Positions 53,578 to 64,000 of a DNA stretch of 64,000 bases are shown here, piece by piece. This DNA comes from JAKAGZ01 sp963748105. Its GTDB lineage: Bacteria > Bacteroidota > Ignavibacteria > Ignavibacteriales > Ignavibacteriaceae. The stretch lies in contig CAVVHP010000016.1 in assembly GCA_963748105.1 (NCBI GenBank), positions 142,522 to 206,521 on the forward strand. Direction: 5' to 3'. Every line of letters starts with the position of its first letter. Positions within the stretch are counted from its first letter, which is position 1. The position numbers were made by a program, and so were the translations under genes. The notes under the pieces were generated by a model, which worked only from the letters and a program-made list of their open reading frames with translations, searched no databases and was not told the DNA's origin.

Positions 53578-55977
53578 ATGTTTAGGAACCATTTGTTATC
53601 CGTAATCAGAAATCTCCGGAGAAAAAAGTTTTATACGTTTATCAACGTTGCGGGACTTTCTATCGGGATATTTTCAGCGATACTTATTTCAATAATTCTA
53701 TTCTACGAATTCAGCTTCGATAAATACCAGCCCGGTTTCGATAACACCTACAGGGTTTTATTAAAGACCGTTGCATACGGGAAGACTGGAGAAACACCGG
53801 CAATGCCGTACCCTCTGCCTGATTACCTTAAGGTTAATTTCCCGGAATTAAAATACAGCGCGATTATAGACGCAAATTTCGGCGATGTAGAAATTGCAGT
53901 TAAAAACAGCGCTGGTTCAATAGACCGTTACCTCGAAAAAGAAGGGGCGGCCTTTGTGGGGGACGATTTCTTTAAAATGTTTAGATACGATTGGATAACA
54001 GGGAATGAGGCTTCCGCTTTTTCAAAAAACAACACCGTTGTCCTCTCGGAATCACTGGCAAAAAAGTATTTCGGCAGTGAAAATCCGATCGGGAAAACCC
54101 TTATTCTTGACAACAGCCGCACACTCGAGGTCACCGGAATAGTGAAAGATCCGCCTCCAAACACCGAGTTTCCGCTCAGTATGATAATTTCTTACAACCA
54201 CACCACACCGAAAAGATGGAGCGATAACTGGACGAGCCTACCGGCAAGCGTACAATGCGTGGTAAATATTGTTCCCGGCACAAATATAGACGAGCTCATT
54301 AAAAAAATAGACAAACAGATTCAGCCGAGAATGAACGAGGAAGGAGAAGAATACTACCTGCAGCTTCAGCCTTTATCGGAGGTCCATTTTAACGACAGCT
54401 TATACAGCATATCACAATCTACCATTTCAAGGGATAAATTGTATGCTCTCGGAATAATCGGTTTCCTGGTTCTGCTGATAAGCTGCATAAATTACATTAA
54501 CCTGAACACCGCGCTTTTATCGAAGAATTCGGTAGAAATCGGAATCAGGAAGGTGCTGGGGGGCACGAGGAGACAGATTTTTGGGAGGTTTTTGCTTGAA
54601 ACAGGCGTAATTACATTTTTAAGTTTCGTTGTGGCCGGTATTTACCTCGAATTATTTCTCCCGGAGATAAGTGGATTGACAGGGCTCCACCTTAATAAAA
54701 GTTTAATTGATCCGGCTCAATTTCTTTTATTTTCAGGGATTATCGCCTGTTTCATCGTAATTTTCGGAGGAGGTTACCCGGCCCTGTTTATGTCAAAATC
54801 AGACCCGGTTCAGGCCATAAAAAGCAACATTAATTTTTCGCATAAAAAAACCGGGTTTTCGCTCAGAAAGGTACTGGTCGTGCTCCAGTTTGGAATTTCC
54901 CAGGCGCTGATAATTGCTACTCTTATCGTCCTTTCACAGATCAATTTTTTGAAGACGGCCGATATGGGATTTGACAAAAAGTCCATAGTGGAGGTGCCTC
55001 TCCCTGTGAGGGATTCTCTTAAAATTAGCACATTCAAAAGCGAACTTCTCGGCAGCAGCCTGGTACAAAATGTAAGTTTTTCGAGTACCGGGACGGCTTC
55101 AACAAACAGGTGGAGAGGAACGTGCGAGGTGAAACTTAAGGAAGAGATTAAGAAATATAATTCAATGATAAAATTTATTGATCCGGATTTTCTCCGTACA
55201 TACGGATTAAACCTGGTTGCGGGGCGCAACATCAGGAATAATTCAACCGAAAAGACATTTATCGTTAACCAGGAATTTGTCAGGCAGCTCGGCTTCGGGA
55301 AAGGCTATGATAAGGCTCTCGGACTAACAATAAATATTTGGGGTGATGGAGGGAAAATTATAGGCGTGATAAAGGATTTTAACGAATCGAGCCTGCACGA
55401 TAAAATTGAGCCGCTGGTCATGACATCGGCAAGGAAGATATTTAATATTGCAGCAGTTAAACTTGCCCCGGGTCAGGCGGAAAAAGAACTGGAGATGATA
55501 AAGACGAAATGGACATCAATTTTTCCGGAAAATATTTTCGATTACAGTTACCTTGACCAGTACATAGATTCCTTTTATAACGATGACGCAAAAATCCTGA
55601 CATTTCTTTACGTTTTCAGCGGACTTGCAATATTTCTGGCCTGCCTGGGATTATTCGGGCTTGTTTCGTTCCTCACGGTGAACAGGACGAAGGAAGTCGG
55701 AATAAGGAAGGTGCTCGGGGCAAGCGTTCCGTCTTTACTTAAACTGCTGTCGCGTGATTTTCTACTGCTCGTGCTTTTATCAGGTATAATATCCTGGCCT
55801 ATTGCTTATTATTTTATGAATAAATGGCTTGAGGATTTTGCTTACAGGATAAATATCGGTGTATCGGTTTTCATACTTACAACTTTACTTTCGCTTTTCA
55901 TAGCATTTTTAACAATGGCATACCAGGCATTAAAGGTTGCAAAATCGAATCCGGTTAAAGCATTGAGGTATGAGTAA
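53578..55977 (+). CDS. Duplicated FtsX/MacB-type ABC permease 13 of the divergent subfamily (partner of permease 11)
   Basis: 799 residues, intact. Subfamily traits shared with the copy at 35991 are a charged YLEKEGAAFVGDDFF segment in the first PCD, QPLSEVHFNDSL before the first FtsX helix and VEIGIRKVLGGT as the first motif; the second is KEVGIRKVLGAS. It ends NPVKALRYE. The second periplasmic domain is shorter than in most copies. Like permease 11 it has a long upstream region with 20-bp-spaced repeats, so the two may be regulated apart from the main arrays. AAAAGGGTGGGCTG precedes the ATG. Confidence 0.93.
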   Translation: MFRNHLLSVIRNLRRKKFYTFINVAGLSIGIFSAILISIILFYEFSFDKYQPGFDNTYRVLLKTVAYGKTGETPAMPYPLPDYLKVNFPELKYSAIIDANFGDVEIAVKNSAGSIDRYLEKEGAAFVGDDFFKMFRYDWITGNEASAFSKNNTVVLSESLAKKYFGSENPIGKTLILDNSRTLEVTGIVKDPPPNTEFPLSMIISYNHTTPKRWSDNWTSLPASVQCVVNIVPGTNIDELIKKIDKQIQPRMNEEGEEYYLQLQPLSEVHFNDSLYSISQSTISRDKLYALGIIGFLVLLISCINYINLNTALLSKNSVEIGIRKVLGGTRRQIFGRFLLETGVITFLSFVVAGIYLELFLPEISGLTGLHLNKSLIDPAQFLLFSGIIACFIVIFGGGYPALFMSKSDPVQAIKSNINFSHKKTGFSLRKVLVVLQFGISQALIIATLIVLSQINFLKTADMGFDKKSIVEVPLPVRDSLKISTFKSELLGSSLVQNVSFSSTGTASTNRWRGTCEVKLKEEIKKYNSMIKFIDPDFLRTYGLNLVAGRNIRNNSTEKTFIVNQEFVRQLGFGKGYDKALGLTINIWGDGGKIIGVIKDFNESSLHDKIEPLVMTSARKIFNIAAVKLAPGQAEKELEMIKTKWTSIFPENIFDYSYLDQYIDSFYNDDAKILTFLYVFSGLAIFLACLGLFGLVSFLTVNRTKEVGIRKVLGASVPSLLKLLSRDFLLLVLLSGIISWPIAYYFMNKWLEDFAYRINIGVSVFILTTLLSLFIAFLTMAYQALKVAKSNPVKALRYE

Positions 55978-55997
55978 AATTATAAATTAAGGTACGT

Positions 55998-58434
55998 ATG
56001 CTAAAAAATTATTTAAAAATTGCTTTTAGAAATCTTTTCAAATATAAATTATATTCTTTTATTAACATACTTGGTTTAGCCCTCGGTATTGGTATAACAA
56101 TATTGATCTATCTTTATATTAAAAATGATTTTAGCTATGATGATTTCAATAAAAAAGGAGATAGAATTTACCGGGTTATAAGTCAAAGATATGAAGAAGA
56201 TGGTACTTCGAGGGGATATGATGCATATTTCCCGATTCCTTTTGGTCCTGATCTTAAAGCTGAGATGCCGGAAATTGAAGAAGCTATCAGATTCAGTACG
56301 ATAACTACTTTTGTAAAAAGCAAAAAAGTTATTGATGAAAATGAAATATTGATGGCAGACAGGCCTTTCTTTAAGACTTTTACTTATAATTTTAAATATG
56401 GAAGCGCCGAAAAAGCATTGGACGATCCGTATTCAATTGTTTTATCAAAGGATGAATCTAAAAAATATTTTGGTAAAGAAAACCCGGTTGGGGAAAGTAT
56501 TGAAGTTCTTCTTGGCGATAAATACGTACCACTTAAAGTAACAGGTGTCCTTGAAAAGATTCCATCTAATTCTTCCCTGGATTTTAAGTTTTTAGTTCCT
56601 TACGACCTTTTAAGATCATTTGAATGGTACCGGGAAAGGGAGCACAAATATAACAGCTGGAATTCCCCGACCTGGGTATTATTAAAGAAAAATGCTGATG
56701 TAAAAAACCTGGAATCAAAAATGACAGGGTTTTGGGAAAAACATATGGGTGATAGATTCGCCGCCCAACGTGCCCGCGGAGATTGGAAATTTGATTTCCA
56801 GCCAATAAAGGCAATTTTTCAACCACTTTCAGATGTGCATCATGCAGAATTAAGGTACTCAGGCATTGCAAAATATTCCGATATCTTATACTCATATATT
56901 TTGATCGGGATTGCAATAATTATTTTGCTTATAGCATGTATTAATTTTATGAATCTATCGATAAGCAGAGTTTCTTCGCGATCTGCTGAAGTTGCTGTAA
57001 GAAAGATTATTGGTGCATCTCAAAAAAACCTTGTAATTCAATTCTGGGGCGAAGCTCTTTTCCTGAGTGCAATTGCCTTGCTTTTTTCATTAATATTTGT
57101 AGAACTGACCCTGCCTTTTTTTAATTCAATAATTAAAAATGATTTGACACTGAATATATTCAGCGATTGGAAAACTATTGTCGGCATTTTCAGCATAACA
57201 TTATTGGCCGGTTTAATAGCAGGCAGTTATCCGGCACTGTTCATATCAACTTTAAAACCTATCCAGGTTTTAAGCAATAAACTGAAATTCGGCGGTTCAA
57301 ATCTGTTAACAAGGTCATTAATTATACTTCAATATTCTCTTGCAATATTTTTTATTTCAGCTACTATAATAATGGCACAGCAGATGAATTACTTAAAAAA
57401 TAGAAATCTTGGATTCGATAAAGAGCAGGTGGTGGTTGTACGCGGGAATTATCAGAAAGTTGATGCTACAAGGATACTTGGAATTTATAAAAATGAGTTT
57501 AGAAATGATGAAGATATTAACTCATTATCCGGAATTAGTTATGCTTTTACAAGAGGATATGACCAGGTAGGTTTTAAAGACAGCAAAGGAAAAGAAAAAC
57601 AGGCATACGTTTACCGTATTGATGAGAATTTTCTTAGACCTGATGAAACTTAAACTATCTGCCGGACGAGGTTTTGATCTTAATTTCCTAACTGACTCAA
57701 CTGATGCTGTAATTGTAAACCAGGCACTGGTTGATGAATACGGTATTACTGCTCCGGTGGGAAGCCGGCTTGATGGATTTAAAAACAGGGGTTTGAATAA
57801 TCCTAAAATTATTGGAGTAGTTAATAACTTTAATTATGGTTCTCTTCAACAAAAAGTTGAGCCTTTAATTATGTATATGAGTAAAGGCAGTACTGTTAAT
57901 TATATTCTTGCAAGATTAAACAAAAACAGGATCGAGGCCGGCATAAATAAGTTAAAAGACAGCTGGAATAAATTAGAACCGAATATTCCTTTCCAGTATT
58001 CATTCCTGGATGACGATATTGAAAGTCAATATGACGATACGATATTAAAACAGAGTGTAATCAATTATTCCTCTGGGTTTATTATACTGATCGCCGTATT
58101 TGGCCTTTTTGGAATGTCGGCCTACAGCACGGAAAAAAGGAAAAAAGAGATGGGAATCAGAAAAGTGCTGGGTGCTCCGTTTGCTTCATTATTAAAATTG
58201 CTTACAAAAGAGTTTATTATTCTAATTATGGCTGCAAATGTTGTTGCTTTTCCTGTTATCAATTATTGTTATGAAAAACTGGCTTGAGAATTTTGCATAT
58301 CGGATTGATCTGATCAGCTTGGAATTTTATAGCTGCAGGACTAATTGCATTAATCATTTCGCTTAGCTACTATTAGTGTCCAGGTAATTAAGACAGCTAA
58401 TATTAACCCGGTAAAAATGATACACTATGAATAG
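55998..58434 (+). pseudogene. Duplicated FtsX/MacB-type permease 14, frameshifted
   Basis: Open for 551 residues to 57653, then interrupted by about four single extra bases: near 57643 (CTTAGACC), 58268, 58332 (TTTTAT) and 58364 (CTTAGCTAC). Correcting them gives about 810 residues ending NPVKMIHYE at 58434. The first motif is AEVAVRKIIGAS (Gly replaced by Ala), the second KEMGIRKVLGAP (Met for Ile). Both are weakened compared with paralogues, so coupling may be altered even if the frame were intact. It begins 21 bp after permease 13. Its first 551 residues alone could not form both FtsX domains. Confidence 0.85.
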
Positions 58435-58461
58435 AATATATAAATCAATGGGTGATGAAAA

Positions 58462-60857
58462 ATGCTAATAAATTATTTTAAAATAGCAGTAAGGAATATA
58501 TTAAAGGGAAAACTTTATTCTTTTATTAATATAACCGGACTAGTAATCGGGTTAACCTCATTTATACTAATTATGCTTTATGTCCAAAATCAGTATTCCT
58601 ATGATAGTTTTAATAAAAAGGCGGACAGAATATACAGGGTAAATAAAATTAATACTCCAAGTTTAGGAACTGAAGAAAGACATGCAATCAGTTCCGGAAT
58701 GATGGGTCCTGCAATGGTAAAAGAATTTCCCGGAAGTTGAACAGTCAGTTCGTGTTTTACCCTGGTTTTCAGATATTTTATTTAAGAAAGATAATAAAGA
58801 ATTTAAAATATCAGATGTTGTTTTTGCTGATTCAAATTTCCTAAATGTTTTTGATTATAATTTAATTGAAGGTGATTCAAGAAATGCCCTTGTTGATCCA
58901 ATGTCGATTGTACTTTCAAAAGATGTGGCAAAACTATTCTTTGGAAATGAAGACCCGGTAGGGCAAATTATTTATGATTCAGACAATATCCCTTTTAAGA
59001 TTACTGGAATAATAGAAAATACTCCGGAAAATTCACATCTGAAATATAATATGCTTGTATCCTGGAGTACAACAGTCAGCGGGGATGAAGGGTGGAGAAT
59101 GTCCTGGGCTAATAACTGGCTTACCCAGGTTGATTATACTTATCTGTTATTGAAGCCTAATACAAATTATAAAGAACTTGATAATAAACTTTCTTCAATA
59201 ATTAAACAGAATCTACCGACAAAAGCAGATCAATATAAACTTTATCTTCAACCTCTGGATGATATTTACTTAGGCTCGTCCGATCTTTTATTTACCAGAG
59301 GACACAAGGCAGGGAAATGCTTCTTATGTAAGAATATTATTATTTGCTGCTATTCTCATACTTCTAATAGCTTCTTTTAATTTTATGAACCTGACTTCCG
59401 CACGAGCTTTAAAAAAGGCAAAAGAAGTTGGAGTGAGAAAAACATTCGGTGCACAAAAGCTGCAAATAATAAAACAATTTCTCTTTGAATCACTTTTAAT
59501 TACAACACTGGCAACTTTACTATCAGTTTTATTTGTCGAAATATTGATTCCTGTTTTCAATAATTTTACCGGAATTCAATTAAGAATTAATTATCAGCAA
59601 TTATTCTTATTCATCATTTTGCTCACTTTAGTTGTAGGCATATTTTCAGGAATATATCCTGCAATATTATTATCACGATTCAATTCAATAAAAGTACTTA
59701 AAGGTGTTGAAGTATCCGGCAAAGGGAAAAATATTCCAAGAAAAATATTTGTAGGTGTTCAGTTTGTTATCTCCGCTTTTTTAATAACATCTACAATAAT
59801 AATATTCAGCCAGATGAAATATGTTCAGAATAAGAATTTAGGATTTAATCCTGACCAGGTAATAATTCTTGAAACAGGCGGTACAAGTTTTTCAAATAAA
59901 CTTGATGCTTTTAAAAATGAGCTTTTGAAGAATCAATCGATAAAATCAGCAACAGTTTCAAATTCTGTTCCCGGACAGGATATGATGAGTTACCAGATTC
60001 TTCCCGAAGGCAAACCAGATAATGTTGAATATAGTTCATCAACAATAAGAGTTGCTGATGTAAATTTTGCAAAAACTTACGGACCTGGAATTATTAGAAG
60101 GGAGGTATTTCTCTGATGAGTTTCCAACTGATAAAACTAACGGACTGGTAATTAACCAGACTCTTGCTGATCAACTTGGTTGGAAAAATCCTGTGGGTAA
60201 AAAGCTTGATATTAAAGGCGAAGTAAAAAACGGTGAAGTAATCGGTGTTGTAAAAGATTTTCATATGAATTCACTTCATCACAAGATTGGTCCCATTGTG
60301 TTTTATTTTAATCCAAAAGGCAAAGACTACTTCTATTAAAGTTAAGGCAGCAGATATATCTTCAACCATTAATTATATCAAAAATACCTGGAGGAAATTC
60401 GATCCTGAATACCCGTTTGATTATAAATTTCTTGATAAAAGTTTTGCACAGTTATATCAATCAGATTTAAAAATGATGAATATATTCGGAATATTCTCCG
60501 GGTTTGCAATTTTTGTAGCCTGTCTTGGGTTATTCGGATTGATTGCATATTCATCAGAAAGGAGAAAGAAAGAAATAGGAATAAGAAAAGTGCTTGGAGC
60601 AAATTCCAGAGGAATCATAGTACTTCTCTTCAAAAGAATATTTATTAATAATAGGAATTTCAACTTTGATCTCCTGGCCTGCTACATATTATTTGATGAA
60701 CAACTGGCTGCAGGATTTTGCTTACAGAATTAATATGAATATATGGATGTTCTTAATAGCTGGATTTCTTTCTTTGGCGATTGCGTATTTTACGATGTTA
60801 TACCAGGCATTGAAAGTTGCAAATTCAAACCCGGTAAAGGCATTAAGGTATGAATAA
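58462..60857 (+). pseudogene. Duplicated FtsX/MacB-type permease 15, five frameshifts
   Basis: Homology runs from LINYFKIAVRNI to NPVKALRYE in six frame segments. The reading frame advances each time, which means a single extra base near 58733, 59305, 60085, 60330 and 60625. Each sits in a short run of identical bases, for example GG where the family needs one G. Correction restores about 796 residues with KEVGVRKTFGAQ and KEIGIRKVLGAN. The purely insertional, homopolymer-linked pattern is what uncorrected long reads give, though a real pseudogene cannot be excluded. Confidence 0.85.
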
Positions 60858-60873
60858 TTAATTCGGGGGTAAA

Positions 60874-63245
60874 ATGTTTCGAAATTATTTAAAAATTGCA
60901 TTAAGAAATATTATTCGGCAAAAAGGGTATTCATTCATAAACATATTTGGTCTCGCAATAGCTATTTCCATGTGCATTATTAATGCTTATGTGGGTACAG
61001 GATGAATTAAGCTGGGAATCATTCCAGAAAAATAAAGATACCATTTACCGCGTAGAGCAGGACCAGCCGACATCGAAAGGCGCTTTTCATGTTAACCTGA
61101 CCCCTTACCCGATGGCGCGCGCATTAGTCGATGAGATGCCGGAAGTAGAAAATTCCACCCGCTACGATTACCCCGGTACACTTTTGATGCAGCACAACGA
61201 AAAAAAATTCTACGAAAACGAAGCAAGATGCGTCGATCCATCCTTCCTTGATATGTTTACTTACCCGCTTGTGAAAGGCGATACAAAGACGGCATTAAGA
61301 AAGCCTTCCTCAATGGTTATTACGGAAGAGGTTGCTCAAAAGTATTTTGGTGATACTGACCCGATTGGTAAAACTATCACACTTGAGAATAAGTATCCAT
61401 TCACTGTTACCGGAATAATGCGCAATATTCCGAAAAATACAAACCTGAATTTTGATATACTGTTATCTTTCGATTTTATTAAGACGATAGGGAAGTACTC
61501 TGAAAGATGGGGTTATAACGAAGTTACTACATTTGTAAAGCTCAATAAAAGCGCGGATGTTGCCGCGGTTGAAAAGAAAATAACGAAAATGCGGCTCGGA
61601 ACACGCGCTGACACAAAATTCAAAAACGGGTATGATCCCGTTTAATTTAATGCCTTTAAAAGATTTGCGGTATTATGCCCGGTTTGGATACGGCAAAACG
61701 GTGGGAACAATACAAAACCTTTATATTTTTTCATTTCTTGCTCTCTTTATATTGATAATTGCCTGTATCAATTATATGAACCTGTCAACCGCGAGAGCGG
61801 TAAAAAGGTACAAGGAAATTGGACTGCGGAAGGTTGTTGGCGCAAAAAGAAAAAACATTATAATACAATTCTACACTGAAGCAATTATATTAAGTTTCCT
61901 GGCGGTACTCCTTTCATTAATATTTTCAGAATTCCTGCTGCCGTTATTTAACCAGATATCCGGGAAGGAATTTACAAGTGAAATATTCCTGCGGCCGTTT
62001 TTCCTGATTGATATTCTGGTAATCGGTTTAGTGACCGGCGCCGTTTCGGGGACATACCCCGCGCTTTTCCTTTCATCTTTTTCTCCGATCAGGATACTGC
62101 GGGAAAAATATAATTTCGGAAACAAAAGTTCACTCTTCAGGAAATCCCTGGTAGTTTTTCAGTTTGCACTTTCGGTTATGCTGATAATCGGAACGATAGT
62201 AATGCTCAAACAACTGGAACTTATGAGAAATACAAACCTCGGCTATGATAAAGAACAATTGATATACATACCGCTCAACAGCGAAACGCGTAATTCTTAT
62301 ACTATGTTGAAAGAGAGGCTTCAGAATGACCCGGGTATTATCGGTGTTACCGGGACGATGCAAATGCCCACCAGCATGTCGGCAAACGGCGCGGGGAGCA
62401 GCTGGGACGGCAAGGATCCGGAATTTAAGCCCGTAGTCGGTTTTGCCGCGGTAGATTATGACTATTTCAAGACAATGAAGATTCCACTTGCGGAGGGAAG
62501 GACTTTTTCCAGAAAGTTCTCAACGGATTCAACCGGAGCGGTAGTTGTAAACCAGGCGCTCGCGAAAATGATAAATAATAAGTCCGCCCTCGGGAGTACT
62601 TTCTCGTGGGGAAATGATAATAAAATAATTGGGGTTGCCAGAGATTTTAATTACGTTAATATAAAAAGAGCGATTGAACCGCTGGCAATCTATCTTTCAC
62701 CGAAAGATGTCCGTTTTGTTGTCGCCAGGCTGGGCGCCGGCAATATTAAGAAATCCATTGAGCAGGTAAGGACTACCTGGGCTGACGTAAATCCGTCATT
62801 CCCGCTGGTTTATAAATTCTTTGATGAAGATTATGCCCGTATGTTCAGCGCTGACGAGCACATAATGTCAATATTTACATACGCGTCTGTTTTTGCTATT
62901 CTTATCGCATGCCTGGGACTTCTCGGGCTGGCATCTTTTGTCGCCGAACTGCGCACTAAGGAAATCGGAATAAGAAAGGTTATGGGGGCGTCCATATCGG
63001 GAATTACTTTTATGCTCTCGAAAGAGTTTATTCTATGGATTTTTGTGGCCAATTTAATCGCCTGGCCGGCATCGTACATCATAATGAACAAGATCCTGGA
63101 GAACTATGCGGCCAGAACTGCTTTAAGTTTTTGGATATTTATCTCCGCATTTATTATCTCATTGCTGGTTGCTCTTGTTACAATCAGTTACCAGACTATA
63201 AAGGCCGCAAATTCGAATCCGGTAAAGGCTCTTAGGTACGAATAA
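60874..63245 (+). pseudogene. Duplicated FtsX/MacB-type permease 16, two frameshifts in the first half
   Basis: ATG 60874 follows TTCGGGGGT and begins FRNYLKIALRNI. One extra base near 60977 (in MCILLMLMWVQDE-type sequence) and one near 61630 (GGGTATG) break the first periplasmic half. From 61632 the frame is open for 537 residues through the first FtsX domain (KEIGLRKVVGAK), the whole second half (KEIGIRKVMGAS) and the tail NPVKALRYE at 63245. Corrected length is about 790. A truncated protein from 61632 would lack the first TM and PCD. Codons are more GC-rich than in permeases 14-15. Confidence 0.85.
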
Positions 63246-63261
63246 AAAGAAGGGGACTTTT

Positions 63262-64000
63262 ATGTTAAAAAATTATATAAAGACAGCATTTCGTGTTTTG
63301 TTAAAAAACAAACTTTATGCGATTATAAATATCTTCGGGCTTAGTGTGGCAATTGCCTGCGGAATTGTGGCCTATCTTAATTTTCAATTCAGCCAGAGTT
63401 TCGATTCCTACCATGTAAATAAGGATAAAATCTACAGGCTTAACAGTTACAAAATTATTAATAATCAAAGAGAAGACTGGGCAATTACTCCTTTGCCATT
63501 AGCTCCAGCACTGAAGGACAATATCGCAGGTGTTGAAGATTATACAAGGATAAGAAGAGGAACAGGAATTTTCAGATATGATGAAAAAGTCTTTAATGAA
63601 GTTTTTCACTACGTGGATAAAGATTTCTTTAAGATGTTTACGTTTCCATTAAAATATGGAGATAAAAACAATCTGCTGAATAAGGATGGAATTGTAATTA
63701 CATCAAATATTGCTGCAAAATATTTTGGTGATATCAACCCTGTTGGTAAACAGATGTCAGTGACTGTTGACAATAAAAGAACCGATTTTTTAATAAGCGG
63801 TGTTATGAAAAATCCTCCTTTGAACTCAAGTCTTTATGTCAGCATTTTACTTCCATTAAGCCGTTATAAAGATATGACTGGAAACGATCCAGCAGAGTGG
63901 GATAACTGGTCACACACGTCATTTATTATGGTGAAGGATGGTTATCCGATTTCATCAATTCAAAATCAGATACAAAACTTTAATGATATAACTAATAATG
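63262..64000 (+). CDS. Duplicated FtsX/MacB-type ABC permease 17 (3' end outside window)
   Basis: ATG 63262, with AAGGGGACT before it, begins an open frame of 246 codons that runs off the window. It starts LKNYIKTAFRVLLKNKLYAI, has TM1 at about 20-42 and the first periplasmic domain with the family turns SFDSYH, IYRLNSYK, FFKMFTFPLKYGD, AAKYFGDINPVGK and ISGVMKNPPLNSS. Part of the domain and both FtsX units are beyond the edge. It starts 17 bp after permease 16, so the tandem array continues past the window. Confidence 0.9.
   Translation, partial: MLKNYIKTAFRVLLKNKLYAIINIFGLSVAIACGIVAYLNFQFSQSFDSYHVNKDKIYRLNSYKIINNQREDWAITPLPLAPALKDNIAGVEDYTRIRRGTGIFRYDEKVFNEVFHYVDKDFFKMFTFPLKYGDKNNLLNKDGIVITSNIAAKYFGDINPVGKQMSVTVDNKRTDFLISGVMKNPPLNSSLYVSILLPLSRYKDMTGNDPAEWDNWSHTSFIMVKDGYPISSIQNQIQNFNDITNN

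Noticed and set aside
1..64000. CRISPR arrays, rRNA, tRNA genes
   Set aside because: No regularly spaced direct repeats of CRISPR size, no rRNA core sequences and no convincing cloverleaf were seen by eye; a covariance-model scan would be needed to exclude a tRNA fully.

Overview
The window looks like a chromosomal segment from the Bacteroidota/Ignavibacteriota (FCB) side of the bacterial tree. That rests on its moderate-to-low GC, the style of the secreted and lipoprotein genes, a 7TM-like/AraC regulator, an NtrC-type regulator with the GAFTDA variant, and above all the expanded family of ~800-residue duplicated FtsX/MacB permeases. No rRNA, tRNA, CRISPR array or transposase gene was seen.

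Layout. 1-3.5 kb: the 3' end of a histidine kinase gene on the plus strand, then a minus-strand two-component pair (NtrC-like regulator followed by its NtrB-like kinase). 3.5-3.84 kb: a divergent control region with 16-bp dyads at 20-22 bp spacing and, about 140 bp further on, a sigma-54-like -24/-12 element pointing at the efflux genes. 3.84-5.83 kb: a MacA-like adaptor and a MacB/LolD-type ATPase. 5.96-25.5 kb: eight tandem permease genes, three of them frameshifted. 25.8-29.9 kb: an AraC-family regulator, an alpha/beta hydrolase, a class C beta-lactamase-like hydrolase and a small secreted protein. 30.0-38.4 kb: three more permeases, a small lipoprotein and a 33-codon relic of a lost permease. 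38.6-49.9 kb: an island of unrelated single genes (small membrane proteins, ketopantoate reductase, AlaDH/PNT-type dehydrogenase, CPBP protease, two SAM methyltransferases, an ICMT-like methyltransferase, a broken isochorismatase, a lectin-like secreted protein and a four-repeat secreted protein), with a 127-bp MITE-like element. 50.2-64.0 kb: six more permeases, the last cut by the window edge, and one lipoprotein.

How it fits together. Each permease carries two copies of the unit TM - periplasmic MacB_PCD-like domain - three TM (FtsX). Both copies generally keep the cytoplasmic KEIGxRKxxGA-type motif, so one polypeptide could replace the usual permease dimer. Seventeen permease genes plus one relic share a single ATPase and a single adaptor gene within the window. 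This resembles the acidobacterial 'ADOP' duplicated orphan permeases, but here the array sits beside an ATPase, an adaptor and an NtrB/NtrC pair with a candidate sigma-54 promoter. My inference is a modular export or envelope-stress system in which many permeases with diverged periplasmic domains share one motor under sigma-54 control. Related 20-bp-spaced sites upstream of the permeases at 53.6 kb and, more weakly, 36.0 kb may extend that control to outlying modules.

Caveat: six permease genes are broken by single-base indels, mostly +1 insertions in short homopolymers and clustered by position. That pattern is as compatible with read error as with pseudogenisation.
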